61,394 nt of DNA from Clostridiales bacterium (GCA_022774865.1 JALFLH010000014.1:1-61394); one strand, 5' to 3'. Numbered from the stretch's first letter, positions 30,041-39,847 are shown. Numbers and translations are program-made. Notes: generated by a model from the sequence alone, not told the origin.

Positions 30041-30069
30041 TTGCCATCAGTTTTGGAATCAGCTATAAT
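30041..30069 (+). promoter_or_regulatory. Promoter of the cdaA-rsgA operon
   Basis: TTGCCA (30041-30046), 17 bases, perfect TATAAT (30064-30069), ~75 bases before cdaA. It is the only convincing promoter seen ahead of the next 14.6 kb of same-strand genes. Confidence 0.75.
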
Positions 30070-30144
30070 AAGGCAGATAATAGGTAAGTTTACCATAATG
30101 GCTTACACACGCGGTTCATGCCGGAGAAAAGAGGGGAAATACCC

Positions 30145-31014
30145 ATGGAAGTTCTGCACAATTTATTCCAAACCGTGGCCGGAATGCAGTGGTCGGACTA
30201 TCTGGATATTATTCTGGTGGCGTTCCTGATCTATAAAATACTCCCATTGATCAAGTCCCCGAGCACTGTGCGGATTGCCCGGGCAGTTCTGGCAGTCATC
30301 ATCATCGCATGGCTGACTTCGGTGCTGAAGCTCCATACCCTGAACTGGATTCTGGAGCAGGTGCTGGCGGTCGGCCTGATTGCGGTGGTGATTCTGTTCC
30401 AGCCAGAGCTGCGGCGGATGCTCGATCGGCTGGGCAGCGTGAAGCTGAAGGCCCTGCTTGGCCTGAACGAGTCCAATCAGGAGCTGGACCCCATTATCAC
30501 CCAGACGGTGCAGGCCTGTGAGGTGATGAGCCGGGAACGGGTGGGCGCACTGATCGTATTCGCCCGGGAAGCCAGACTGGAGGAATACTTCAAAACCGGT
30601 ACGCTGATCGACGGGCAGGTTTCCGAGCAACTGATCCGCAACATCTTCTTTCCCAAGGCCGCGCTGCATGACGGCGCTATGATCATCCGGGACGGCCGGA
30701 TTGCGGCGGCCGGGTGTGTGCTGCCCCTGTCCGACAGCAGCCGTCTCAGCGCGGATCTGGGCACCCGCCACCGGGCCGGCGTGGGCATGAGCGAGGTATC
30801 GGACGCGGTGGTGGTCATTGTGTCTGAGGAAACCGGCACCATCAGCGTGGCGGTGGGCGGAATGCTCAAGCGCCATCTGGCGCCGCAGACGCTGGAGCGG
30901 CTGCTGCACAACGAGCTTTGCATGGACGAGCCGGGGCAGGAGCTTGCGCCGCTGGCTCGGCTGCGCAGATCAATTCAAAAGAAGGGGAAGGGGGATCACC
31001 GCAATGAAACGTAA
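30145..31014 (+). CDS. cdaA: Diadenylate cyclase CdaA
   Basis: A 289-residue membrane-anchored enzyme that makes the second messenger c-di-AMP from two ATP. Three hydrophobic segments lie in the first ~75 residues, followed by the DAC domain. The catalytic motifs are intact: DGA at 176-178 (HDGAMII) and RHR at 208-210 (GTRHRAG). The ATG is preceded by GAGGGGAAATA; the upstream in-frame ATG has no such site. The next gene encodes its regulator CdaR, whose start lies inside cdaA. c-di-AMP controls potassium and osmolyte balance in Bacillota. The glmM gene, often the third member of this operon, lies 19 kb away. Confidence 0.95.
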   Translation: MEVLHNLFQTVAGMQWSDYLDIILVAFLIYKILPLIKSPSTVRIARAVLAVIIIAWLTSVLKLHTLNWILEQVLAVGLIAVVILFQPELRRMLDRLGSVKLKALLGLNESNQELDPIITQTVQACEVMSRERVGALIVFAREARLEEYFKTGTLIDGQVSEQLIRNIFFPKAALHDGAMIIRDGRIAAAGCVLPLSDSSRLSADLGTRHRAGVGMSEVSDAVVVIVSEETGTISVAVGGMLKRHLAPQTLERLLHNELCMDEPGQELAPLARLRRSIQKKGKGDHRNET

Positions 31015-32242
31015 AATATGGTCCGCCCTGCTGGCATTCGTGATCGCCTTTGGCCTGTGGCTGTATGTCATTACTTATGTAAGCCCCGGTTCCGAGGAAA
31101 CCTACTATAATATTCCGGTCATTTTTGAAGGGGAAACGGCGCTGTCGGAGCGGAATCTGATGATAACCTCCGGAGACACCGCCAGCGTGACACTGAAGAT
31201 TTCGGGAAACCGTTCCGATCTGAACAAAATCAACGAATCCAATATTAAAATCAAGGTAGACCTGTCCAAGGTGTACGACCCGGGCGAGCGCGAGCTGAGT
31301 TACAGCAGCATCACTTTTCCCGGCGATGTGCCTCAGAGCGCGTTCGTGGTGGAGTCCAAAACGCCGGAAACAGTCAAAATCAATGTGGAGAAGATTCAGC
31401 GCAAGGAAGTGCCCGTCATGGAGGAATTCAGCGGTTCCGCGCCGGAGGGCTACATCGCCTATACCAGCGAGGCGGTGCTGGACTATCCCTCCATCAACGT
31501 CACCGGCCCCAGCTCGGTGGTGGAACTGATCGACCATGCCCGGATTGATGTGGATCTGACTGACCGGAGCGAGTCCATCAGCGAGAACTACCGTTACACC
31601 CTCTGCGATGCGGACGGAAATCCCATCGATGTGGAGCAGGTAACCACCGATGTGGCGGAGGTTCATCTGGATGTGAAGATTCAGCGCTGGAAGGAAATCG
31701 ACCTCAAGCTGAATGTGACCTATGGCGGCGGCGCCACAGAGGAGAATACCAAGATATCCATTCTCCCTGCCACGGTTCGGGTATCCGGCAGCGACGCCAT
31801 GCTGGAGGATCTCAATGAAATCGTGCTTGGCAGTGTGGATCTGTCCACCCTGGAAAATGATACGCAGATGTCCTTCGCGATCAATCTGCCCGAGGGTGTG
31901 ACCAATCTGAGCAATGTCACCGACGCGGCAGTGGATATCAGCTTCAAGGGACTGACCATCAAAAAATTCATGGTCAGCCAGATCCGGGCGGTGAATGTGC
32001 CGGACGGTCTGGAATGCGACCTGCTGAACGAGGTGTTGGAGGTAACGCTGCGCGGACCGACCGCACAGATCAGCCAGTTGACCCCCGAGGATATTATCGT
32101 TACCGTGGATCTGACGGGTAAGGAAATCGGCACCTCTACCGTGAAAGCGATGATCACCATACAGGGTGAACAGTTCGCCCGGATTGGGGAAATGGGAACC
32201 CACAGCGTGTCCGTCACGCTGCGGGAGCCGGAGAAGCGATGA
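31004..32242 (+). CDS. cdaR: YbbR-domain protein CdaR
   Basis: A 412-residue regulator of CdaA. An N-terminal membrane anchor (KIWSALLAFVIAFGLWLYVITYV) is followed by about four extracytoplasmic YbbR repeats, each with the pattern YxxIPVxxxG or its variants followed by a beta-rich block. The start ATG follows GGGGAAGGGGG and lies 11 bases inside cdaA, so the two are coupled. CdaR proteins bind CdaA and tune c-di-AMP synthesis. The domain architecture is standard; repeat boundaries are approximate because the repeats are divergent. Confidence 0.9.
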   Translation: MKRKIWSALLAFVIAFGLWLYVITYVSPGSEETYYNIPVIFEGETALSERNLMITSGDTASVTLKISGNRSDLNKINESNIKIKVDLSKVYDPGERELSYSSITFPGDVPQSAFVVESKTPETVKINVEKIQRKEVPVMEEFSGSAPEGYIAYTSEAVLDYPSINVTGPSSVVELIDHARIDVDLTDRSESISENYRYTLCDADGNPIDVEQVTTDVAEVHLDVKIQRWKEIDLKLNVTYGGGATEENTKISILPATVRVSGSDAMLEDLNEIVLGSVDLSTLENDTQMSFAINLPEGVTNLSNVTDAAVDISFKGLTIKKFMVSQIRAVNVPDGLECDLLNEVLEVTLRGPTAQISQLTPEDIIVTVDLTGKEIGTSTVKAMITIQGEQFARIGEMGTHSVSVTLREPEKR

Positions 32243-32691
32243 TGGAGCAGATTGTCAGAGTGCGGGAGGTCAGACCGGACGGAATGGCCACCGTGATTCA
32301 CTTCCGGCAGAGCGCCTGCTCCGGCGACTGCCATCGGTGTTCCGGCTGCGGCGCGGCGCAGGAAGCCATCGAGCTGAGCGCGAAGAACCCCATTGGGGCA
32401 GCGCCGGGGGATCTTGTCACCGTAACTTCGGAAACCGGGCCGGTGCTGAAAGCGGCCATGGTGCTGTATCTGGCACCGCTGCTGCTGTTCTTTCTGGGTT
32501 ATCTGCTGGGCGCGGCGCTCTGGGTGCGGGGCGCTCTGACCGGGTGTGCTGGCTTTGCGCTGGGAATCGGCCTTGCGGTTGTCTATGACCGCAAGATTGT
32601 GAAAAAGCAGAAAAATGAGTATATCATCACGGGGTATGCAGGAGAGTCTCTTCTGAAAGCTGAGAGAAAAGGGGATAATGGCCTTGATTAA
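32239..32691 (+). CDS. RseC/MucC-family membrane protein (SoxR-reducing type)
   Basis: A 150-residue protein of the RseC/MucC family. The N-terminal domain carries a cysteine cluster C-x3-C-x2-C-x2-C in ACSGDCHRCSGCGAAQ, near residues 27-37. Two transmembrane helices follow (VLYLAPLLLFFLGYLLGAALW and ALTGCAGFALGIGLAVVY). In Rnf-encoding bacteria RseC-like proteins accompany electron-transfer complexes and help reduce SoxR. Here it overlaps cdaR by four bases and yicC by 14, with no Rnf genes in the window. The cysteines may bind iron-sulfur or zinc. The role in this operon is unknown. Confidence 0.82.
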   Translation: MMEQIVRVREVRPDGMATVIHFRQSACSGDCHRCSGCGAAQEAIELSAKNPIGAAPGDLVTVTSETGPVLKAAMVLYLAPLLLFFLGYLLGAALWVRGALTGCAGFALGIGLAVVYDRKIVKKQKNEYIITGYAGESLLKAERKGDNGLD

Positions 32692-33562
32692 AAGTATGAC
32701 CGGCTATGGCCGTGCCGTGGAAACGGTGAACGGCCGTGAATTCACGGTGGAAATCCGTTCCGTCAACAACCGGTATCTGGACTGCACGGTTAAGCTGCCC
32801 CGCGCCGTCTCCTTTGCGGAGGACGCGGTGAAGCAGGCGGTGAAGGCGTCTGTGTCCAGAGGTAAGGTGGATGTATTCGTAACGGTCAAGTCTGACAACG
32901 GAGACGACACAAAGGTCAGCCTGAACCGGACGGCGGTGGAAGGGTATCTTTCCGCCATGCGCCAGATGGTTTCCGAATTCGGAGTTCAGGATGACATCAG
33001 CGTTTCGGCCATTTCCAGAATGCCGGAGGTTTTTACCGTGGAGAAGCCCGAAGTCGATGAGGAACAGCTTCAGGCGGATCTGATGGGCGTGGTGCGCAAA
33101 GCGCTGGATGGCTATGACGCCATGAGAACCGCCGAGGGCGCGGCGCTGGACGCCGACCTGCGCAGCCGGGGCGACACCATACTGGAACTGGTCTGCCAGG
33201 TAGAGACAGGCAGCGAACAGACCGTAATTGACTATCGCACCCGGCTGGAAAACAAGCTGAAAGAGGTGCTGGCAAGCACCGCCATTGACGAAAGCCGTAT
33301 TCTGACCGAGGCGGCCATCTTCGCTGATAAAATCGCGGTGGATGAAGAAACCGTGCGCCTGCGCAGCCATCTCAGGCAGATGAACACCATGCTGGACGGC
33401 GGCGGCGCGGTGGGACGGAAGCTGGACTTTCTGCTTCAGGAAATGAACCGGGAGGCCAACACCATCGGTTCCAAGTGCTCCGATGTTCGTCTGGCAAGAA
33501 TTGTGGTGGACATCAAGGCCGAACTGGAAAAAATCCGCGAGCAGACCCAGAATATTGAATAA
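32678..33562 (+). CDS. yicC: YicC/YloC-family endoribonuclease
   Basis: A 294-residue YicC-like protein with the family N-terminus [13 protein letters not shown] and the C-terminal [24 protein letters not shown] segment. B. subtilis YloC and E. coli YicC act in RNA decay, and YicC has endoribonuclease activity. The start overlaps the RseC-like gene. remA follows after 14 bases and gmk next, the conserved yloC-remA-gmk-rpoZ order of Bacillota. Confidence 0.92.
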   Translation: MALIKSMTGYGRAVETVNGREFTVEIRSVNNRYLDCTVKLPRAVSFAEDAVKQAVKASVSRGKVDVFVTVKSDNGDDTKVSLNRTAVEGYLSAMRQMVSEFGVQDDISVSAISRMPEVFTVEKPEVDEEQLQADLMGVVRKALDGYDAMRTAEGAALDADLRSRGDTILELVCQVETGSEQTVIDYRTRLENKLKEVLASTAIDESRILTEAAIFADKIAVDEETVRLRSHLRQMNTMLDGGGAVGRKLDFLLQEMNREANTIGSKCSDVRLARIVVDIKAELEKIREQTQNIE

Positions 33563-33576
33563 GTCGGGGGCGTAAA

Positions 33577-33840
33577 ATGAAACTGATTAACATCGGCTTT
33601 GGCAGCATGGTAGCCGCGAACCGGGTTCTGGCCATACTGGCGCCGGACTCCGCGCCCATCAAGCGCGTGATTCAGGAGGCGCGGGACAGGGGAATGCTGA
33701 TCGACGCATCCTACGGCCGAAAGACCAAGGCGGTTCTTCTCATGGATACGGATCATGTGATTCTGTCGGCCATTCCGCCGGAATCCGTGTACGCCCGCTG
33801 GATGGACAAACCAGAAAAGACAGAGGAGGACGAAGCATGA
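33577..33840 (+). CDS. remA: RemA/DUF370 family DNA-binding regulator
   Basis: An 87-residue protein of the DUF370 family. B. subtilis RemA is a DNA-binding activator of biofilm matrix and osmoprotection genes that forms a ring-like oligomer. The family signature [21 protein letters not shown] and [19 protein letters not shown] are intact, including the arginine/lysine-rich DNA-contacting strand. It overlaps gmk by four bases. The location between yicC and gmk is conserved in the phylum. The target genes in this organism are unknown. Confidence 0.9.
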   Translation: MKLINIGFGSMVAANRVLAILAPDSAPIKRVIQEARDRGMLIDASYGRKTKAVLLMDTDHVILSAIPPESVYARWMDKPEKTEEDEA

Positions 33841-34394
33841 GTCAGGGAAAGCTGTTTGTGATTTCCGGTGCGTCCGGCGTTGGAAAGAGTACGGTTCTGA
33901 AACTTGTGATGGAAAGCCGGAAGGATCTGCGATTTTCCGTTTCCGCCACCACAAGGCCCCCCCGCCCCGATGAGAAGGACGGCGTCAACTACTATTTCGT
34001 CACAAAACGCCGCTTTGAGGACATGATTGCAGCCAACGCGTTCGTGGAATACAACGCGCACATGGAGAATTTCTACGGCACACCCCGTGACCAGCTTGAG
34101 GAGAAGCTGAGAACCGGAAACGTAATTCTGGATATCGAGCCAAATGGCGCTTTCACTGTACGGGCAGAGCGGCCGGATGCGGTTCTGATCTTCATCGCAC
34201 CGCCGTCCATGGAAGAACTGGAACACCGGCTGCGAACCCGGGGGGACACCTCGCCGGAGCAGGTTCAGCTCCGGCTGGAACGGGCCAGATGGGAAATGGA
34301 GCAGCGCGGCCGCTATGATTACATTGTGGTCAACGAGCAGGTGAAAACCTGCGCCGAGGAAATTTTGAAAATAATTGCCGATAAGGCAGACTGA
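33837..34394 (+). CDS. gmk: Guanylate kinase
   Basis: A 185-residue kinase converting GMP to GDP with ATP. The P-loop is GASGVGKST near residue 10. GMP-binding residues lie in [22 protein letters not shown], and [13 protein letters not shown] follows. In [11 protein letters not shown] the usual VQ of the family is replaced by PN, a mild divergence. It is slightly shorter than average (~200). It is coupled to remA (ATGA) and followed by rpoZ. c-di-AMP and nucleotide metabolism genes are thus co-transcribed. Confidence 0.94.
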   Translation: MSQGKLFVISGASGVGKSTVLKLVMESRKDLRFSVSATTRPPRPDEKDGVNYYFVTKRRFEDMIAANAFVEYNAHMENFYGTPRDQLEEKLRTGNVILDIEPNGAFTVRAERPDAVLIFIAPPSMEELEHRLRTRGDTSPEQVQLRLERARWEMEQRGRYDYIVVNEQVKTCAEEILKIIADKAD

Positions 34395-34412
34395 TCTTGG
34401 AGGAAATGAATT

Positions 34413-34619
34413 ATGCTTTATCCACCTGTTACGGATTTGCTGAAGAATGTGGACAGCCGTTATCTGCTGGTCAACCTGGTTGCCCAGCGGGCACGTACCA
34501 TTGCTGCCGAGGCGGAGGCTTTCAACGAGGAACTGCCTGAGAAGCCGGTTACCATGGCCATTCAGGAGGTTGCGGAGGGTAAACTGACCGCAACCATCAA
34601 AGACGAATACAAAAAATAA
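34413..34619 (+). CDS. rpoZ: RNA polymerase omega subunit
   Basis: A 68-residue omega subunit, which helps assemble and stabilise beta-prime. MLYPPVTDLLKNVDSRYLLVNLVAQRARTI is the characteristic N-terminal omega motif. A GGAGG ribosome binding site precedes it. In B. subtilis coaBC lies between rpoZ and priA; here priA follows after only 17 bases. Confidence 0.92.
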   Translation: MLYPPVTDLLKNVDSRYLLVNLVAQRARTIAAEAEAFNEELPEKPVTMAIQEVAEGKLTATIKDEYKK

Positions 34620-34636
34620 TGCTGGGAGTGGGCTGA

Positions 34637-37084
34637 ATGATTGCAAAACTGGCGGTTTCGGCGGCTACATTTGCCATTGATAAGCCCTATTCCTATCAAA
34701 TCCCGGACGAAATGAGCCTGCAGCCCGGTCAGCGGGTGACGGTGCCTTTCGGACGGGGCAACCGCCGCACCGAGGGCGTGGTGCTCTGCGTGGAGGCGGG
34801 GAATCCACCAAATCTGAAAACCGTAGAGCAATGTCTGGATGCGGAACCGGCGTTGACGCCGTATATGCTGCGGATGGCCGCTTTTGTCCGGGAACGGTAT
34901 TTCTGTACCTTTTATGATGCCGTGCGGGCGATGCTCCCTGCCGGACTCTGGTATCAGACGAAAAATCAGATTTGCCTGACCGATGACCGGAGCTGGAAGG
35001 AAAAGACCCTGCGGAATTCGGACGCTGCCGCGGTTTTGAAGCTGCTGGAGGATCTGGGCGGACAGACCGGAGAGGCTGCACTGCGCGCCGCCATTGAGGA
35101 CGAGGACAGACTGGACGAGGCGCTGAAGTATCTGACCCGTAAAAAATGGATTACCATGGAGCGGGATTTTCTGCGCCGCACCTGCGACAAAACAGAACAG
35201 ATCGCGTCTCTGGCCGCCTCCGCGGAGGAGGCCATGGAATACGCGTCCCACCGCCCGAAATCCGCCGCCATGCAGAGGGCGGTTCTGGAGCTGCTGTGCG
35301 GCGTCGGCTCCGTTTCTGTCAAAGAACTGTGCTATTTCACCGGCGCGTCCACCGTCACGGTCAGACGGCTGGAAAAACTGGGTTATCTGACTCTGACCGA
35401 ACGTCCGGCGCTGCGCTGCCGGGAAATCAAGCCCGCCCGGCTGGACGGGCCGCTCCTTTTAAATGCGGCGCAGCAGACCTGCTTTGACGGCCTGAATGCC
35501 CAACGAAAAACGGAGAATCCCGGCGTGGCGCTGCTGTACGGTGTGACCGGGTCGGGAAAGACCTCCGTGTATATCAAGCTGATCCAGTCCTGCCTGGATG
35601 AAGGAAAAAGCGCCATGCTGCTGGTGCCGGAAATCGCGCTGACGCCCCAGCTTCTGGGATTGATGGCGGCCTATTTCGGCGACAGAGTGGCGGTGCTGCA
35701 CAGCAGCCTTTCCGCCGGGGAACGCTATGACCAATGGAAGCGCATCCGGGATGGGACGGCGGCCGTGGTGGTGGGAACCCGCTCGGCGGTGTTCGCGCCC
35801 TGTGTCCGGCTGGGACTGATGATTCTGGACGAGGAACAGGAGCACTCCTACCAGTCCGGGAATACGCCCCGTTATTCTGCCCGGGAGGTGGCAATCTGGC
35901 GCGGCGCCAAGGAAAAGGCGCTGGTGCTGCTGGGTTCCGCGACTCCATCCGTGGAGAGTATGTACCGGGCAAAAACGGGCGCCTACCAACTCTATACACT
36001 TCCACAGCGCTTCGGCGGGCGTCCGCTGCCCGCGGTGACCATTGTGGATATGCGCCAGGAGTTGAAGCGGGGTAACGATCTGGCGTTCAGTGAAACCCTG
36101 CAGGATGCCATCATCGATACCCATGGGGCGGGCAAGCAGACCGTGATTCTGCTGAACCGGCGGGGCAATAGCCGCGCGCTGGTGTGCGTGGACTGCCGGG
36201 AAACGCCGGAATGTCCCCGCTGCAGCGTCCGCCTGACCTATCACAGCGCCAACAACCGGCTGATGTGCCATTACTGTGGGTATTCCCAGCCGGTGCCTGC
36301 GCGCTGCCCCCGGTGCGGCGGCCCCCTCAAGGCCATCGGTACCGGTACGCAGAAAGCGCAGCAGGAGCTTCAGTACCTGTTTCCCGATCTGGAAATTGAC
36401 CGGATGGATGCGGATACCGTCAGCGCGGTGAATACGCACGAGAAAATTCTGGAACACTTTCAGAAGGAACGCGTCCCGATTTTGATTGGCACCCAGATGG
36501 TTGCCAAGGGCCTGAACCTGCCGGATGTGACGCTGGTGGGCGTGCTGGACGCGGATCTGAGCCTGTATACCGATTCCTTTCGGGCGGCGGAAACCACCTT
36601 CAATATGCTGACGCAGGTGGTTGGCCGGGCTGGCCGGGGGGATACGCCCGGACGGGCGGTGATTCAGACCATGGTGCCGGAGCATCAGGTCATCCTTCTG
36701 GCTGCCAAACAGGATTACGATGGATTTTACGATCTGGAAATCAATCTGCGCCGGATGCAGCATAACCCACCCTTCGGAGATCTGGTGACGGTGACGTTTA
36801 CCGGGCAGGAGGAGGCGGCTGTTCTGCGCGGCGCGGCCAAATTCCGGGACAGTCTCTCCGGGTGGCTCCGGCAGCCCGGCAGCGAAGGGGAAGTATGTAC
36901 CATATTTGGCCCCGCGCCCTGCCCGGTGCCGAAAATCAACTATCATTTCCGGTATCGGCTGACGCTGCGGTGCCGGATGACCCGCCAGCTTCGGAATGTG
37001 ACCGCCAATCTGCTGCGGCAGTTCCAGCAGGACAGATTGAACCGGGGCGTGTCCGCTTTTGTGGACGTGAACGGATTTGAATAA
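34637..37084 (+). CDS. priA: Primosomal protein N' (PriA helicase)
   Basis: An 815-residue replication-restart helicase. The 3'-binding domain occupies the first ~110 residues. Walker A is GVTGSGKTS (Lys308), and the helicase II motif appears as LDEEQEHSYQ, the usual DEEH with Gln-Glu inserted before the His. The zinc cluster follows with CVDCRETPECPRCSVRL and CHYCGYSQPVPARCPRCG, near residues 520-560. Helicase motifs V-VI are GTQMVAKGLNLPDVTLVGVLDADL and QVVGRAGRG. It loads DnaB at stalled forks. It lies directly after rpoZ without coaBC. Confidence 0.95.
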   Translation: MIAKLAVSAATFAIDKPYSYQIPDEMSLQPGQRVTVPFGRGNRRTEGVVLCVEAGNPPNLKTVEQCLDAEPALTPYMLRMAAFVRERYFCTFYDAVRAMLPAGLWYQTKNQICLTDDRSWKEKTLRNSDAAAVLKLLEDLGGQTGEAALRAAIEDEDRLDEALKYLTRKKWITMERDFLRRTCDKTEQIASLAASAEEAMEYASHRPKSAAMQRAVLELLCGVGSVSVKELCYFTGASTVTVRRLEKLGYLTLTERPALRCREIKPARLDGPLLLNAAQQTCFDGLNAQRKTENPGVALLYGVTGSGKTSVYIKLIQSCLDEGKSAMLLVPEIALTPQLLGLMAAYFGDRVAVLHSSLSAGERYDQWKRIRDGTAAVVVGTRSAVFAPCVRLGLMILDEEQEHSYQSGNTPRYSAREVAIWRGAKEKALVLLGSATPSVESMYRAKTGAYQLYTLPQRFGGRPLPAVTIVDMRQELKRGNDLAFSETLQDAIIDTHGAGKQTVILLNRRGNSRALVCVDCRETPECPRCSVRLTYHSANNRLMCHYCGYSQPVPARCPRCGGPLKAIGTGTQKAQQELQYLFPDLEIDRMDADTVSAVNTHEKILEHFQKERVPILIGTQMVAKGLNLPDVTLVGVLDADLSLYTDSFRAAETTFNMLTQVVGRAGRGDTPGRAVIQTMVPEHQVILLAAKQDYDGFYDLEINLRRMQHNPPFGDLVTVTFTGQEEAAVLRGAAKFRDSLSGWLRQPGSEGEVCTIFGPAPCPVPKINYHFRYRLTLRCRMTRQLRNVTANLLRQFQQDRLNRGVSAFVDVNGFE

Positions 37085-37101
37085 AGAAAGAGGGATGTCA
37101 A

Positions 37102-37584
37102 GTGGGACTTCGAAAGATTCTGACAACCAGAGACCCGGCACTGCACAAGGTCTGCAAGCCGGTGACTGCTTTTGACGGCAAGCTCCACAAGCTGCTGGAT
37201 GATATGAAAGAAACCCTTCTGGATGCCTGCGGCGTGGGTTTGGCCGCGCCGCAGGTGGGCATCCTGCGGCGTGTGGTTGTGGTGGATATGGGCGCGGAAG
37301 AACCCGAGCTGCTTGAACTGGTGAATCCGGAGCTGCTGGAAACCAGCGGCGAGCAGTGCGGCGCGGAGGGCTGCCTCAGTGTGCCGGGCAAGTATGGCCT
37401 GGTGAAGCGCCCCAATTACGCGCGGGTTCGCGCTCAGGATCGGGACGGCAACTGGTTTGAGGCCGAGGGCGAGGCGCTGATTGCCCGGTGCTTCTGCCAT
37501 GAGCTGGATCACCTGGACGGAATTATGTACACGGAAATTATGGATCGGTTCCTGACCGACGAGGAGCTGAATGCCGGGGACTGA
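37102..37584 (+). CDS. def: Peptide deformylase
   Basis: A 160-residue Fe/Zn metalloenzyme that removes formyl groups from nascent proteins. All three signatures are present: GVGLAAPQVG, EGCLSVPG (Cys91) and HELDH (His133, Glu134, His137). Translation starts at GTG 37102, giving MGLRKILTTRDPALHKVCKPV. fmt, which adds the formyl group to Met-tRNA, follows 36 bases later. The pairing is the standard def-fmt arrangement. Confidence 0.96.
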   Translation: MGLRKILTTRDPALHKVCKPVTAFDGKLHKLLDDMKETLLDACGVGLAAPQVGILRRVVVVDMGAEEPELLELVNPELLETSGEQCGAEGCLSVPGKYGLVKRPNYARVRAQDRDGNWFEAEGEALIARCFCHELDHLDGIMYTEIMDRFLTDEELNAGD

Positions 37585-37620
37585 ACCGGCGGAAACTGAA
37601 ATCGATTCGGAGAAAAGCAA

Positions 37621-38529
37621 ATGAGAGTTGTTTTCATGGGTACGCCCGATATTGCGGCGACCTGCCTGAAAAGAATCATTGCGGACGGCTTTGATGTGGT
37701 GGGCGTTTACACCCAGCCCGACCGCCCCAAGGGACGGGGGATGAAGATGGTTGCCTCACCCGTGAAGGAAGTGGCACTGGCCAACGGCCTTCCGGTGTTC
37801 CAGCCGGAGAACTTCCGCGCGGATGAGACGGTGGAGCAGCTTCGCGCGCTGCGGCCGGATGTGGCAGCGGTAGTGGCCTACGGCCGGATTCTGCCCCAGC
37901 GGGTGCTGGACATTGCGCCCAAGGGCTTCATCAACATCCACGCCAGCCTGCTGCCCAAATATCGGGGCTCCGCGCCCTATCAGTGGGCGGTGCTGGACGG
38001 ACAGAAGGAGACGGGTGTGACGGCCATGTATCTGATCCGGGAAATGGATGCCGGGGATATCATCGACGCCGTTAAGACCCCGATTGCCCCCGATGAGACA
38101 GCGGGGGAACTGCTGGATCGTCTGGCGGTGCTGGGCGCGGGACTGCTGAGCAAAACCCTTGGCCGGATCGAAATGGGTGGAGTGACGCATACCAAGCAGG
38201 ACGAAAGCCGGGTCAGCTACGCGCCGATGCTGGACAAATCCATGTGTCCCATCGACTGGAACAGGACAGCTCAGCAGGTGCACGATCATGTCCGGGGGCT
38301 ACATCCCTGGCCCGTGGCAACCATGGAGCTGAATGGGCAGCATTTTAAAGTCCATGCCACCAGAATTGTAGCCGGCAGCGGAAAACCCGGACAGATTCTG
38401 GGCCTGACCAAAACCGGTCTGGTGATTGCCTGCGGCGAGGGTGCAGTGGAAATCCAGTCCCTTCAGGCCGAGGGCGGAAAGCGGATGGCGGCTCCGGATT
38501 ATTTCCGGGGACACCCGCTGACGACGTAA
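37621..38529 (+). CDS. fmt: Methionyl-tRNA formyltransferase
   Basis: A 302-residue enzyme that formylates initiator Met-tRNA using 10-formyl-THF. The N-terminus MRVVFMGTPDIAATCLKRI and the folate/catalytic motif NIHASLLPKYRGSAPYQWAVLDG are canonical, with the catalytic Asn, His and Asp positions preserved. The C-terminal OB domain covers the last ~100 residues. rsmB starts one base after the stop. Confidence 0.96.
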   Translation: MRVVFMGTPDIAATCLKRIIADGFDVVGVYTQPDRPKGRGMKMVASPVKEVALANGLPVFQPENFRADETVEQLRALRPDVAAVVAYGRILPQRVLDIAPKGFINIHASLLPKYRGSAPYQWAVLDGQKETGVTAMYLIREMDAGDIIDAVKTPIAPDETAGELLDRLAVLGAGLLSKTLGRIEMGGVTHTKQDESRVSYAPMLDKSMCPIDWNRTAQQVHDHVRGLHPWPVATMELNGQHFKVHATRIVAGSGKPGQILGLTKTGLVIACGEGAVEIQSLQAEGGKRMAAPDYFRGHPLTT

Positions 38530-38530
38530 A

Positions 38531-39847
38531 ATGAGCGCCAGAGAAACGGCGCTGTGTGCGCTGATTGCCTGCCGCCGGGATGGCGCCTGGTCCAACGGGG
38601 TTCTGAAGGAGTATATTTCCCGGGATGGATTGGATCGCCGGGACGCGGCACTGGCTGCCCGACTTGCCTATGGGGTTCTGCAGAACCGTTACCGGCTGGA
38701 CTTCTATTTGAAGCAGTTGCTTACCGGAAAGCTGCGGGATCTGCATCCGGTGGTGCGAGACATCCTGCATCTGGGACTATACCAGATCTATGATCTGGAT
38801 CGGATACCGGATACGGCGGCGGTCAGCGAATCGGTGGAACTGGCCAAGAAATACTGCAAAAAGCAGCGCTTTGCGCCGGGTCTGGTAAACGGGGTTCTGC
38901 GCAGCGCGGTGCAGACCAGGCTCACGCTGAAAGAGCCTGTCTCTCTGGAGGACAAATACAGCCATCCGTGGGAACTGATCAAGCTGCTGCGGGATTACGT
39001 GGGGAATGACCGGATTGAGGCCATGCTGCAGGCCGACAATCAGACCCCGCCCACGGTGGTTCAGGTTAATACACTGAAAACATCCGCCGACGCGCTGTTG
39101 GAGCGCCTGCGCGGCGAGCACGTGCAGGCACGGCCGCATGGCTGGATGCCCGACTGTCTGGTGCTGTCCGGCACCGGCGATCTGGAACGGCTGCCTTCTT
39201 TCCGGGACGGTCTGTTTTATGTGCAGGACGCGGCGGCCAGACTGAGCGTGCTGTGTGCCCAGCTTCCCCGGGCGGATATCCGCCTGCTGGACTGCTGCGC
39301 AGCCCCCGGCGGCAAGAGCTTTGCCGCGGCCATCGCCATGGGCGGCAGGGGAGAGATTCTCTCCTGCGATATTCACGAACATAAGACGAAGCTGATTTCC
39401 GGCGGCGCTGCCCGGCTGGGACTTGGGAATATCACCGCCCGGCAGCAGGACGCGGCGGAAAATGTGGAAGCGTGGAACGGCGCGATGGACGTGGTGATCG
39501 CGGATGTGCCCTGCTCCGGCTATGGAATCATCCGGAAAAAACCGGATATTCGGTACAAAAACCCGGCGGATATGGCGGGACTTCCAAAAATCCAGCTTGA
39601 AATCCTGAAAAATCAGGCACGCTATGTGCGCCCCGGTGGTCTTTTGATGTACTCCACCTGCACGCTGGTTCGGGCGGAGAACGAGGGCGTTGTGGAGGCG
39701 TTCCTGTCGGAAAATCAGGAATTCTGTACAGAGCCGCTGCCCCTGCCTTCCTGCTTCCCGAAAAATGAGAGTGGGATGCTGGCTTTGGTGCCGGGAGAAT
39801 ATGACACCGACGGCTTCTTTATTTGCCGTCTGCGGAGGAGACCATGA
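38531..39847 (+). CDS. rsmB: 16S rRNA (cytosine(967)-C(5))-methyltransferase
   Basis: A 438-residue RNA methyltransferase. An N-terminal NusB-like RNA-binding domain spans ~1-130 (RETALCALIACRRDGAWSNGVL). The Rossmann catalytic domain has motif I LLDCCAAPGGKSFAAA and motif IV ADVPCSGYGIIRKKPD with one catalytic Cys; the second Cys is in STCTLVRAENEGVV. It methylates C967 in helix 31 of 16S rRNA. It overlaps rlmN by four bases. Confidence 0.94.
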   Translation: MSARETALCALIACRRDGAWSNGVLKEYISRDGLDRRDAALAARLAYGVLQNRYRLDFYLKQLLTGKLRDLHPVVRDILHLGLYQIYDLDRIPDTAAVSESVELAKKYCKKQRFAPGLVNGVLRSAVQTRLTLKEPVSLEDKYSHPWELIKLLRDYVGNDRIEAMLQADNQTPPTVVQVNTLKTSADALLERLRGEHVQARPHGWMPDCLVLSGTGDLERLPSFRDGLFYVQDAAARLSVLCAQLPRADIRLLDCCAAPGGKSFAAAIAMGGRGEILSCDIHEHKTKLISGGAARLGLGNITARQQDAAENVEAWNGAMDVVIADVPCSGYGIIRKKPDIRYKNPADMAGLPKIQLEILKNQARYVRPGGLLMYSTCTLVRAENEGVVEAFLSENQEFCTEPLPLPSCFPKNESGMLALVPGEYDTDGFFICRLRRRP

